This document shows positions 10,741 to 22,199 of a DNA stretch of 64,000 bases, one piece after another. Numbering within the stretch: the first letter of the stretch is position 1; every line of letters starts with the position of its first letter. The stretch lies in the NCBI GenBank assembly GCA_003439945.1, contig QVRM01002053.1, forward strand, positions 102,501 through 166,500, in the 5' to 3' direction. Below the pieces are notes generated by a model. That model ran no database searches and was not told where the DNA came from. It was given only the letters and a program-made list of their open reading frames with translations. This DNA is from Dermanyssus gallinae. Taxonomy: Eukaryota > Arthropoda > Arachnida > Mesostigmata > Dermanyssidae. Both the position numbers and the translations under genes were made by a program.

Positions 10741-11006
10741 GCCGTGAAATAAGCCCAAGCGCCGTTAAACCGCTTAAATCACTTGTTAAGACATGTATCT
10801 TGCTAGTGGCATTATAATTTTTTCGCGGTGTAGCTGTGCCAAATGTAAAAATCTCGTGGTTCAATGTCATCCGAGACCCCAAATATAGATGGAAGTCTCC
10901 GTTGTTACTCTGTGAGCATGTATAGCTGTGATCTTTACACGATTGGTTATAATCAATGCGTGAAATGTGACAAAAATAGGTGGCCCTATATATTTTTCAA
11001 GGACTA
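10741..11006 (+). repeat. Right terminal inverted repeat of the Tc1-like element
   Basis: It is the inverted partner of 9441-9704, ending TTTTTCAAGGACTA next to the TA target duplication at 11007-11008. Divergence from the left arm by scattered substitutions and small indels shows the insertion is old. Confidence 0.85.
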
Positions 11007-11279
11007 TATACTAGGATTTAAACATTCAGGCTAAAGCTGTAGCCAGGAAAGAAATCGTAAATTGAATGTTCGCGTGGCGCACAGCCCGCAAGTGCAATCA
11101 TGTACACGTTTGTTATCAAGTTTCAGGAATCTTAAATAAAGCCCCCCCCCTGCCAAAGGGTGTGTAAATATATATATATATAAGTACGGTCTCCCTCTGG
11201 ATATGTGAATCTCGCATCCCGGGACGTCGACGACTGAGATATTTGCGACTTCATTTTGCAAGGATGATGTGGTATTCAA

Positions 11280-12662
11280 AGAGTATGAATATTGATCTTT
11301 TGTTGACTACGCCAGTTGCAACGCCTAGCAGACGAGGTGGTTCTAGGAAAATCACTATTAAGCTGCTGTTGGAGGGCCTTGCGGATTGGGATTCTTAATC
11401 GATTGAGTCCCAGCCGCTATCTTATGTCGTTGACTTCCTTTCAATGATAGGTGGAGTCAGCCCGCAAATTGCAGCATTTCAAATAAAAATTCGCCGCATG
11501 GTTTGATCGGGCATGTTATGAAATTTACCAACATTTGCTATCAAAATCTGCTATCAGCATCGAACACAGATGGATCAATTCGGAACGCTTACGTAGACTT
11601 GCATCGACAAAAAAAGAAGAAGTTCTTTATAAATCAGAAACAACGGTTAGTGATGGAGGCACATGCTATTGGTCAAGCGAAAAAGAATAAGGCTCATATT
11701 TGGTCTACTCCCCTTACAATCTTCAACAAGCACGCTCACGGTCAGCCTAAAAGGAAAAGGTGATCCTACTGATGTCCGATCTTGGAGGAGCACTGACAGG
11801 GAGAGTTGTGCTTATAAGATTTTAACATCGGATGTTGGCATCACAACACGTCTTTCGACTTTCCTCAGTCACTGCAACCTAATACCGCAAGCGCAGCATG
11901 GATTCCTTAAAGGAAAGTCGGTCATAACAGCATGCACGAAATTTTTATGCGAAGTAAAAAATGCCTGGAACTTTTTCAGTTACGGGGAAGGCTTCTGTAT
12001 GTCTTATTTGTTGATCTGAAGTTCGCGTTTGACACTGCTCCGCGCAATGTTGTACTCCAAGAGATCGTCAATGCAGGTGTTCGCCTCGATGCACTAACTC
12101 TAAGTGCGACATTCTCCAAGCAAACCCAATAATTCTTGACGATGCGATTTTATGAGCATGAGTTTGATATCTGACCACCGGTTGTGCTCAGGGTATAGGG
12201 CACAATATTAGCTTCTGCTTTTTCTACCCTTCTTAGCGATCTGCCGCCAATAGTTCACAATGAATACGATATGGTCGGCATCGTGCTATACGCTGACGAT
12301 ATTGTCATGTTCTGTCGTAACAAGTTGAAGTTGCAGCAAAGCAAATACTGTAAAAAGCAACGGCCATGAACGTCGAGAAAACTAAAGCTATCCAATTTAG
12401 ATTTGGAGCACTACTTGTTTCTTCCGTTCGCTTGAATTTTAGTACTGGTGCAATCGAGTTTGTTAGCACCTTCTGCTACCTTGGGGTTAACTTTTTAATG
12501 AACGGCGCAACCTTCGGACAGCACATCGCCGAACGGACGAAGAAAAGTCTAGTCTCAATGTCCACAATTGGAAAGCCTCATCAATTATATCTGACCACGT
12601 TACAAGCACTTTTTGACCTAAACGTTGCTTTGTTGGCGTACTACTGCATCCAGGCCGTATAG
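11280..12662 (+). pseudogene. Non-LTR retrotransposon (LINE) linker and reverse-transcriptase fragment
   Basis: Several frames together give a decayed polyprotein. At about 11280-11760 is a linker between endonuclease and reverse transcriptase, Lys-rich at its end. About 11760-12019 reads KGDPTDVRSWR then HCNLIPQAQHGFLKGKSVITA, typical of the palm entry. 11932-12132 reads LYVLFVDLKFAFDTAPRN (first catalytic Asp motif). About 12280 reads IVLYADDIVMFC (YxDD box). 12366-12662 is the thumb and downstream part, with NVEKTKAIQF and FCYLGVNF. At least three frameshifts or stops separate these. The endonuclease and the 3' tail are not recognised. The family looks CR1/Jockey/RTE-like but I cannot place the clade. 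Confidence 0.75.
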
Positions 12663-12765
12663 ACTTCTCTCAGTCCGTCACAGCCAGATAAACTAGATAA
12701 GTTAAAGCCCGCTTTTTCAAGCTAGCCGTTGGGTTACTACGGAACGCGAAAAACCGACAAGTTAT

Positions 12766-12850
12766 GTGAAACGGTGGGGCTCGATCCCGTGCACCTATGT
12801 GTCTCCTCGCGAGGCGCACGCGAATACATCACGCCACCGGGCTCGACGCC
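12766..12850 (-). repeat. tRNA-derived SINE, family 1, copy C (head only)
   Basis: The minus strand reads a tRNA-like head matching copy B (GGTGGCG...GCCTCGCGAG...GAGACACATAGGTGCACGGGATCGAGCCCCACCGT in separated blocks), with an A-box-like start at about 12835 and a B-box near 12788. The body of copies A and B is not recognisable after it, so this is a truncated or recombined copy. Confidence 0.65.
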
Positions 12851-12947
12851 ATTTTGATACCTGTCAGATAGCTATTTCCTTTATGCAATTATCTCAATAA
12901 TATTGTATTACTCATAAATATATTTATGCCATGCGTATGGTGCAATA

Positions 12948-12991
<44 letters not shown>

Positions 12992-13377
12992 GAGCCCCAC
13001 TGGCTGCAAAACTTTGTTTGATGCGAGTTGAAGTTTTTAAGTGTTTCGTCGACATTTTCCTAAAGTTTTAACGGTGCAAATCTGATGAAGCAATTACTTA
13101 AAATCGACAAGCTTTGTGTAGGTTTTGGTTCACTCTGACCGTCCTTGATGAACATAGGCGAATCAACCGCGATTCTAAATGAAATATAGTGATATCTACG
13201 CCCATGTTCACAAAGCTTAGCCATCTATGAGATGAATTTCCAATACTGTTGCCATGGAAATGCCATGTGATGACATGATGCTTAGACTGCAGTGGTTTGT
13301 GGTCAGCAAAATATTAAATTTCGAGCCCGCAACATGAGTTTATCAACCTAATATACGTCAGCACCTCAAATAAAGAC

Positions 13378-13427
<50 letters not shown>

Positions 13428-13469
13428 AGGCCCTGTCCCTATATACACTATATACAAGTTGACAAATTT
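12851..13469. other. Intergenic stretch with two TA microsatellites
   Basis: (TA)n runs lie at about 12955-12987 and 13378-13424. The rest is AT-rich sequence with no protein-like frame. Confidence 0.55.
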
Positions 13470-14300
13470 TTAGAAGCGCCAGTTCATTTCTTCAGATGTG
13501 CCTCGTTTTGCGGGAGTAACTATGACTCTCTCGTTCGGAACACCTTCGGCGGAGCGGTGCCTACCGCCGCGAAACCGGGGGTGCGAGGATAAGTCACAGT
13601 CATAGGTACACGTGTCGGGCGCCTCCTCGTGGCGACCGCCGGAAATGGGTGCTTCGGCATGCCAGCTAAGATCCGACACACCAACTCGGGAGTACCTACG
13701 ATTCTCTTTCCGGCCTGGTCTGCTGGTGCGCGACTTCCGCGCGCTGCGGGGACCTTCACGAGCCACTATGTAAGTTAGTCAGACGGTACAAACTCCCAAT
13801 AGTAACACTCCCGTGTTTTAACAACTAACCGGGGGGCAAGGCATACGATAGAGATTGGTTGGCAACGAATTTATATTGTCATCCTGTCGTGGCCCATTCG
13901 AAGGCTGTTAAGGCTACCTGCCAATACGGGGGGACCGTTCTGCAGGAGGACCCCCGGGCCGGACGGTCAATGCCCCGGGTGACACCCGGTGGTACCGTTC
14001 GGGACGCCTGCTGCCTTGGCTTAATAGGCAAAATGAAGAGCGAGTCGCCACATGAAGCAGACCGGCGGTCGAGAGGGCCATCTAGCTTCGAAGCTGCCCT
14101 TCGCAGCGGCGAGACACCCTGCCTTGTGCCTCGTTTTGCTGACGAAATCGAACACAAGAACTGCCAAAGTGTTTCAGTGGCGGGTGCAGGATGCATCACC
14201 ATTATTATCATCACTATCATCTGCCAGCCATTTAGTGGTTCCGACCTTAAGACCTTAAGATCACACTATGCCTGGCTAAATGTTTATTTGCTATCCGGGT
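13470..14300. other. GC-rich block of unknown origin
   Basis: Composition rises clearly above the AT-rich flanks. Overlapping open frames exist on both strands (minus 13766-13470, plus 13859-14302), rich in Arg, Pro and Gly with no domain I recognise. Short self-complementary stretches rich in CCGGG and GGTACC occur around 13950-14010. It may be the remains of a mobile element or an old coding exon; I cannot tell which. Confidence 0.3.
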
Positions 14301-14976
14301 AATCTAGTTGTTTGTGTTGTTCTAGGCTGCTTACCTATTAGGCTGGCAGCATGCAGCGGATTCCCCTGCGATTAGTCGGCCTGTGGTTGCCATTGCCACA
14401 TTTGGACTAAGCGCCTTATTCGTAAACGAACCTCCACCACCGGCACCGTGGTGGTCATCCAAAGCAACCAAAAACAGCCCTCCCCCGAAAACAAGCACGT
14501 GTAGCGAGCGGTCTCTACCGTTTCTGTCTGACGGTCTGACCGTTCCGGTGTATCGGCGCCACCCAGTAGCGCTACTGTCTGTTGCCCCGCAGCCGGAACG
14601 AACGAATGTTGGCCACTTCCCATAGTGGCGCTCACGTAACTCAGGCTTCCCCTCTGATTATTGATCATCACGTTCGAGGCGAACTCGCTAACGATGCCGC
14701 GAAATCGCGTTGTTGTGTCTTTATGCAGACGCTATTTGTCCTTCCTGTGTGTTCTTGTTGTTTGAGTCGTCCGCAGAACACGTGCCGCCAACACCCTAAG
14801 TGCTGGACTAACTCAACGACACACGTGACTTGTCGCAGTACTACAAAATATATATGCGAAATATATATATGTACGAAAACAAAATCTAATATATGCGAGT
14901 AACTGAACACAACGTATCAAAACAAACAATTGGTAAAGCTTTTGCTAAAAGAGGATTTCAGATATGAATTGAATGA

Positions 14977-15017
<41 letters not shown>

Positions 15018-15251
15018 GAGAGGGAGAGAAAGGTTGCCAGATTTCAACTATTATTCGCAGTGATGCGCAAAAAGGTTAACGAGCTGAATAAAATAAACGA
15101 GCGGTGGCGGACGACGCTACCGCAACCAACACATAATCGCTCTGTGCTAGGCGACTCATGACTTAAACGGTTTTCGAGCGACGACGAACAAGAGACAAGA
15201 ATACTTTCATCATGATGATGGCCACCCACAGTGTTGCGGTAGGGGCGTAAA

Positions 15252-15323
<72 letters not shown>

Positions 15324-16042
15324 TGTTTGTTTTCCTTTGCAAATGTGTATAGCAATATAGCCCGTTAAGGCTAGCCATTAAACGACTAACCTAGACGAGG
15401 TGATTGGTGGTTGTTGGTGGTTTTGTTAGGTTAAGCTCTCTGAAATCAAGCAGTGCCCCCCCCTTAAGGTCTTCCGCTGTCGTTGCTACCGCTATTGGTC
15501 CTTGCAGAAGTATTACGTCGTATCGGCAAATATTACAAAATCCAGAAAGAAACGGAGGTAGGGATGATGGAGATAGAAAGAGAGAGAGAGATTGAAAAAG
15601 TAGAATCGTAACAATGGAGAAAGAATAGAGGAAACATGAGAAGGTGGAGAAGAAGAGGCAAAAACTTGAGAACCGACGTAAAGAAAGAGCAAAAAGAAAA
15701 ATACGAGACGGTAGAATAAGAGAGAAAAAAAAAGATAAAAAGAATGACAAGGAATAAAATAAAATACGCGAAATAAGTATAAAGTGAAATAAAAAAAGTG
15801 AAAGAAATATTGACGAGGTAAACGAAATAAAGAAACAAAAAGGAATCAAAGAAAAACAAAACGATTCACGAAATACGCGGCACGAAAAAGAAAAAAATAG
15901 AAAATCCGGGACATATGTAAGAAAAGAAGATGTCCATTTCTGGTCGACGGTTTTAATCGCACTTGTCACCTGCCATAAACAACAAACATGCGACGATAAC
16001 TGAAGTGGTTGCTGGTGCTTATATATATTATTACTGAATATA
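14301..16042. other. Intergenic stretch with microsatellites
   Basis: There are (TA)n tracts at about 14979-15011 and 15254-15321. A purine-rich GAAA/AAAG region lies at 15560-15900; its minus-strand translation is Phe/Leu/Ser-rich and is the only source of the long frame there. No gene is supported. Confidence 0.55.
15254..15321. repeat. (TA)n microsatellite, about 34 units
   Basis: An uninterrupted TA dinucleotide run in unique flanks, with no inverted arms beside it. Confidence 0.95.
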
Positions 16043-16265
<223 letters not shown>

Positions 16266-16639
16266 ATACATGACGTACATTAATCCACTAAAATTCAATG
16301 TCTCATTTTCCTCTTGTTGGTCATAACTTTTTGGGATTGCTTTACCTGGCCATTGCAATTTGCCAAAATGGTTGTTCGACTTAGTAAGACAGTTATTTTT
16401 GCTTCCAAGCTAAATTTTCCTAACATGAACTCATTGTCGTTGAGTGGCGCTCGTGATACATTCAGGGTGGCCCTCCCATGGCAAACTTGTTTAAGGTACA
16501 ATTTTCCTGATTAGTCGTCACTGTGTCCCAGGGTTAATTAAGGAGCATCTTGAGGTAAGTTGATTCTTAGAGAATCTAACTGGAGAGGACTTGTCACTTA
16601 GGTTTAAGGGAATTTATCTAAGAAGGAAGAGGTTGTTGA

Positions 16640-16965
16640 CTTGCCTGGTGACAAGTCGGTAAGGATTGCATTCAAACTTCGTTTGGGGACAGACCCTGTG
16701 TACGCTCACACCTGTTTCAGCGGAGACGTCGCCCGGTTGGACGGACGCCAAGGGCTCTTCTGTATCGTCAGCCCAGGCAGGCTAGTATGAAACCAAGCGT
16801 TGAATGAAACCTCCAAGAGAGTTTCACGATCTAATGACCTACCGTGTGACCTGGCAACGCAAGGAGGAAGGGAAGAAACCTGACAATCTAGCCTTAAACC
16901 CGTTCGAGAGCGATTGCATGCATGTTTGGGACGCGACAGTTACTGTTCCGTTAGCTATTGAAAAT
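16640..16965 (+). pseudogene. RLE-type retrotransposon 3' fragment (copy 2)
   Basis: Two plus-strand frames match the tail seen in copy 1. About 16655-16790 reads IAFKLRLGTDPVYAHTCFSG, aligning with the stretch before and into the Cys cluster. About 16880-16960 reads PDNLALNPFE then HVWDATVTVPLA, aligning with the nuclease-like PDG...VWDATV motifs. The middle (RHTALNE region) is shifted or lost. It is heavily decayed and followed at 17005 by TCTA/TC/TA simple repeats. Confidence 0.65.
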
Positions 16966-17024
16966 AATTGCAATTTTTACCTTTGCCAAACGTCTGACAC
17001 TACGTCTATCTATCTATCTATCTA

Positions 17025-17060
<36 letters not shown>

Positions 17061-17391
17061 GCTTATAAGAAACGTATAAGAAAAATAAATTGTTTATTCG
17101 AATATTGAGCAAAAGACGTTGATATATACGTGGCGCCCAGACAGGTGTGCTATGAAACGTGACGATTTCTACTGGAATCTGGGTCACGTAGCGGCGCTGT
17201 CTATCGCCAAGAGACATCTTGACACAAGACCGTTTCGCGCAGCTAATTAGCAGACCATTGGCCCCATGATAAAGAAAACGCGCTGATAGGGTTTTCTCTC
17301 TAGACAGTGAACAATAATAATATAAATAATCTGTCCGCTAGTTGTCACATATTTCTCACACTTTGTTTGTCCATTGCACATACACAGTACA

Positions 17392-17428
<37 letters not shown>

Positions 17429-17814
17429 GTACTGACATCGTTTTAACTCGTTAGTTTAATATATACCGCAATCACTGATCATATCTTAAAGAACCGTTTG
17501 TACAACAATATTGTCTTTCAGTAGTTTCCCGTATTGTAATCCGCTGTAATTCTAACACACTTCACATTTTACTCAATAATGTAATTTAAAAACAACGGCA
17601 CAGATTGAAGCGTTGCATGGTCACATCGTCGGGGTTACGCAAAGGGCAGAACTTAAGACCACCCCCGTTAAAAGATCGCTGAGCCGCTAAAAATGGCATG
17701 TTCTCTTATTGATCTAAGGTCATCCATAAAGGTCCCTTGTCGGTTTCTCATTAATATTATTATTAAACCCTCTATCCGTCAGAAAATGCAAGCGAGCGCC
17801 TAGGATCTCTCCAA
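16966..17814. other. Intergenic stretch with simple repeats
   Basis: A compound TCTA-TC-TA repeat lies at about 17005-17059 and a (TA)n run at about 17395-17425. No protein-like frame is seen. Confidence 0.55.
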
Positions 17815-19665
17815 GCACCGGTGACAACAGGAGAACACGTCGTTTGCGATAAATTGGTTGTTGATGCCGTCCGATCTTTTGCCGTAACATCTGGACCTGG
17901 ATTAGATGGACTGCGTCCCCGACATCTCCGGGATATGCTTGACAGGACAATACCCTCAAGAGGGAAACTTCTGGATGAAGTTCGCTCTCTGGTGGCCTTG
18001 GCACTAAACGGCAGCCTGCCTTCCTTATGCCTGACGATCTTTTACGGGGCAAGTCTTACGGCCCTAAAAAAGGACGGTTAAATCACCCTCATAGTATGTG
18101 GCCTCCCGGTCCAAAGGCTTGTAGCAAAGATGGCTAACGCTATCAGTGAGCGATCCATAATGGAAGCTTTAAGACCGAAGCAAGTAGAGGTGTCTATAAG
18201 TAGAGGCGCGGAGGCAGCCGTCCACGCAGTACGAGCACAGATATATCGAAACAGACGGTCCTGTGCGGGTTCTAGTCAAGCTAGATTTTAGCAATACTTT
18301 TAACATAATATGACGCGACGCAATATTGGAAAAAGTAAGAGTATACGTACCGAATCTCTTGCGGCTAGTACAGCATAGTTACGGGGATCCGTCACTTCTA
18401 TCCTGGTGTGACAAAGAACCACTGAAATCGACAAATGGAGTGCAACAGGGGGATTTACTGGGCCCTGTCTTGTTTAGCCTGGGAATCTCCAGTTTAGTGA
18501 CAGAATGAGGAGGCCGCTAAGCATCTGGTACCTTAACGATGTTACATTAGGATAACCGGCAAAAGTAGTAGCCGCTTGACATACTAGAGGTAATGAAATT
18601 CGCGGAGAAAGGAGGGACAGTCCTCATTTCTTTCCAAATGCGAGGTAATAACGATCGACACAAAACCATTGCTGCCATTTTACCGGGCTGTAGGCGAGTT
18701 AAACCGGCCGAGTAAGATCTTGTTGGGGCTCCATTTAGTTCTTGAAGTATTTTCAAGATCTTAATAGATAAACGCCGCGCATTGCTACAAACACGATCTC
18801 GTCTGTTGGCTATGCATTCACAAGCACCACTATACCTTTGGAGATATAGTTTGGGCTCCCGAAATGCAACTAATTCAACTAAACACTGCACACGTCACCG
18901 ACAGACCAATCTCCCGACGCCCTGCAAGCGTATGACGACCCTACAAGTGACATAATGATAGAAATCCTTAACATTGACAACACGTGGAGAAGAGCAAGCC
19001 TCGCCATAAAAGAAGTACCTTGACGGTGTCTCACCTCTATAAGTTTCTGGGTATTCGATCAGCAACAGAAGTGGTCCCCATGTGTTACATAGCATCACTA
19101 TTAGAATTTGGCCAGTCGCCAGAGAAGCTAGTTGACCCAAATGCTCACACAACGCAGCCTGTGCTCGACAACTACAGATGCAACGTCATAGTCCGCAAGA
19201 TTATCGAACGCCTTAAGTCAACTACAGAGAAAGCGGTCTTCTTGGCCACACGAGATATCTTCAGCGGCGGACTCCTCAGGGCTCTCCTGTCACCGCAGCT
19301 CCACGCCAGGCTGAACAACATCTCGTTCCGCATGGTGTTGGATCTTAGAGTCGGCGGGCCAGTATGCGAACCACACATTTGTAGGGCATGCATGTGGAAA
19401 CCAGCGAAAAAGGGTGATCCCCACCCATTGAGCTGCATCAAGAACCAAAGCCGGGCTCCTAGGCACACTGAAATATACGCAGTAACTCAAACAGCTCTTT
19501 GGAGGGCGGAAATACCCAGCATGCTGAAACCCAGACTGAGACTCCATGACGATGATAGTCCCGACGGTGTCACCATCCCGCCGTGGAATAAAGGCAAATG
19601 CCTGGTTTGGGAAACGACTGTCTCCTGTACAGTCGCACCGTCATATTTGCGCCTATCGCAATAGG
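17815..19665 (+). pseudogene. RLE-type non-LTR retrotransposon, reverse transcriptase plus C-terminal endonuclease (copy 3)
   Basis: This is the longest copy of the family. At 17821-18081 the frame reads SGPGLDGLRPRHLRDML, the start of the reverse transcriptase. About 18090-18320 carries the next palm segment, including ANAISERSIMEALRPKQVEV, then VLVKLDFSNTFN (first catalytic Asp). 18326-18508 gives STNGVQQGDLLGPVLFSLG. About 18521-18550 reads WYLNDVTLG, where the YxDD box has become YLND. 18984-19664 is the C-terminal part: a Cys/His cluster (CRACMWKP...HPLSC), APRHTEIY, SPDGVTIPP and VWETTVS. These order as in copy 1, so this shows that the RLE tail belongs to a reverse transcriptase of the R2-like (RLE) type. 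Frameshifts, stops and two catalytic-site changes (YLND; Asp to Glu in VWETTV) show it is dead. Confidence 0.8.
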
Positions 19666-20623
19666 GTCTATCGTAATGTCATGTACGTATTGAGGTTTGG
19701 TAACACTTGGCAAGAAAATAACTTTCATCAATGGAAGGAAAGGGATTTTCCCATTTCCTATCGTCGTATGCCACTGCTTTGCTGCTTAAGCCGCTTTGGC
19801 GCCTTGAGTGGCGTAAACCTCGAATCAAAGCCTGTGTGAACTTCGAATCAAAGTCATTGAAAAAGCTGCTCAGAGTAAAGCCGTTGGCGAAAAACTGATG
19901 TGTTTCTGAACGAGCGCAAGTGGTCTGAACCAGGTGAAAATGCTAGCAAGTATGCGTGCTTTCCCGTTCGAAGTTGCTGTCAAAACAACTTGACAACTAC
20001 GCACCGCACCACTATCACTGTTGTACGAAAATGATGGGCATTAAATTTGCTATTGCATTTTAAAACATTTTCTGCATGTTAAAGCTTTAACGTAAAAGGC
20101 ATAACAACATATCGTATTTCTATGATTTTCCTTAATCTTGCTTTTCGCTTCTCTAGTTCCTCTAGATTTTGCACAACGATATAGAAGAAAAAGGCAGAAT
20201 AACAACTTTATATCCACACACCCTTTAGCAGGGTGTATTTATTACAATTACAGATAAGTGCTCCTTTACAAGAAAACAACCTCGCCTAAGCCGACGGCTT
20301 ACGAGGAAGATTGTGTATGGTTATATCTGCAAGCTAGACGTCATGCTTATATCCTGTTGACAATCGGTTTCTTAGCAACAGTTATTGACTGGATATTGAG
20401 CCCGGCGCGAGTCCTTGTTGTGATAATATTGAATAACTTAATGTACGTCATTCTCATTAATGTTGCAGCGAGACGCAACACACCTGACAAATTTATTTTC
20501 TTGTATATGTTTCATCCTCACTCTTTAACAAGGCGTTTGCCCCCTCCTTCCATTGGAGAAAATGTTTTTTTTTGCCAAGTTCCACCAAACCTTAAAATTA
20601 GCACATAAGGTTATGAGAGACCT

Positions 20624-20692
<69 letters not shown>

Positions 20693-21424
20693 AATTTTTT
20701 TAACTTCAAGTTGTGTGATATAGCAGTACACATTTTACGCGCCCTTGATTTTGGTCATCACATTACTTATGTCGTAGACAATTCACTGTATAGTTCATAG
20801 CATTTTTTTATTCTAACCACGCCCCCGAGAGATTCTATGTTAGACCTAACGGTAAAACCAAATTGCAGACTGTCGTCGGACGTTGGTGAGTAGCCATTTC
20901 TGGACCATCTGTGTAAAACAATGCAGGGAAGTGATACGACAAATATTCAGTGGTATACTAGTCCATATAACAGGCAAACGAGACACAAGGGCTTGCTGAC
21001 TAGACGTTTTTGTGACTAATGGCCTTACATATATTGTGGCACGTCTCGAGGTCCTTCGAAACAAGGGAGCAAGGGGAAAAGAAACATCACAGGGAATTAT
21101 ATTCCGAGTGATTTTAAAGCCCAGCGTGGCAAGCTTCAGCAAGTAGAGTAGGTCGACCGGTAGGAGGTTGTGGACCACATATCGTTTTGCATTATTTGAG
21201 CCCGACGGAGAACAACTTCAAACCCACTCCCCTAGATAAGAATGCCATAAAGGAGAACTGGCAGGAACAAAGTTTTGTAGACCAAGAGAAGGCCATCCAC
21301 CGGAACTCCGATAGGCCGCATGCGAAAGAGGGCTGAATTGATGGCGTAGCATTTGGGCTTGATGTATTCTAAATGCGCCCGCCAGCTCATTCACGATTAC
21401 ACGTTCGCGCGGAGACAATTGTGG
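19666..21424. other. Intergenic stretch, no supported gene
   Basis: It contains a (TA)n run at 20625-20684. A 116-codon plus-strand frame at 20258-20608 has two hydrophobic stretches (around AYILLTIGFLATVIDWIL and ARVLVVIILNNLMYVILI). It has no family resemblance, and AT-rich DNA often yields such frames by chance, so I do not call a gene. Confidence 0.5.
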
Positions 21425-21810
21425 TAACATAGTGATAACATAGAATAAATTCTAAGATAGTAAATTTTAATACGTGCAATATATATACAATGTTTAAACC
21501 TGCCGATCTATCTTCCTCGGGTATATATAGCGGTTCGAGCATCTATTGCATATCTATTATAGATACCTTTTAATACGACAAGATCATCAAAAAATGTAGC
21601 TACTTAATAGCGAGTGGGAGACGTTAAAATAACATCAACACAGTCTTATTCCAGTTAACTTATGTAACACTGTCATACTTGGTCGCACAGCTAATTGGGA
21701 TTACCGCAATATTTTCTATATAGAAGTATATCTTTTCAGATGTTTGCACGATTACGTTTTCTTGGTTTAAACTGTGACGTTTGTATATATATATACAAAC
21801 GTCATAGTTA

Positions 21811-21842
<32 letters not shown>

Positions 21843-22199
21843 CAAACGTCACAGTTTAAACCAAGAAAACGTAATCGTGCAAACATCTGAAAAGATATAC
21901 TTCTATATAGAAAATATTGCGGTAATCCCAATTAGCTGTGCGACCAAATATGACAGTGTTACATAAGTTAACTGGAATAAGACTGTGTTGATGTTATTTT
22001 AACGTCTCACACTCGCAATTAAGTAGCTACATTTTTTGATGATCTTGTCGTATCAAAAGGTATCTATAATAGATATGCAATAGATGCTCGAACCGCTATA
22101 GATACCCGAGGAAGATAGATCGGCAGGTTTAAACATTGTATATTATTGCACGTATTAACATCTACTATCTTAGAATTTGTTCTATGTTATCTATGTTAT
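21425..22199. repeat. Large near-perfect inverted repeat (foldback), arms about 365 bp
   Basis: The left arm from about 21434 to 21793 is the reverse complement of about 21828 to 22191, with roughly 97% identity by eye (scattered substitutions and a one- or two-base indel). The outer ends share ATAACATAG/CTATGTTAT. The inner ends are ACTGTGACGTTTGTATATA and its complement, around a 35-bp TA-rich spacer. No protein frame is conserved in the arms. A transcript crossing it would form a long hairpin RNA. It looks like a young foldback/MITE-type element or a palindromic duplication. Confidence 0.92.

Larger units (their letters stand above)
9441..11006 (+). mobile_element. Tc1-like DNA transposon, complete ends, inactive
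   Basis: The ends are inverted copies beginning CAGTCCTTGAAAAA (left, 9441) and, on the other strand from 11006, TAGTCCTTGAAAAA. Each is bordered by a TA dinucleotide (9439-9440 and 11007-11008), the standard Tc1/mariner target duplication. The inverted similarity runs far inward, to about 9704 and 10741, making long terminal inverted repeats of about 265 bp at roughly 80% identity by eye. The element is about 1.57 kb, normal for this superfamily, and encloses a broken transposase on the plus strand. Confidence 0.88.

Noticed and set aside
15044..15378. Tyr-Ile repeat proteins (here and at other TA tracts, such as 16050-16283 and 47976-48560)
   Set aside because: (TA)n read in frame gives Tyr-Ile; the same tracts give such frames on both strands.
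20258..20608. 116-codon frame with two hydrophobic stretches
   Set aside because: AT-rich DNA readily encodes Leu/Ile/Val runs; no family resemblance was seen.
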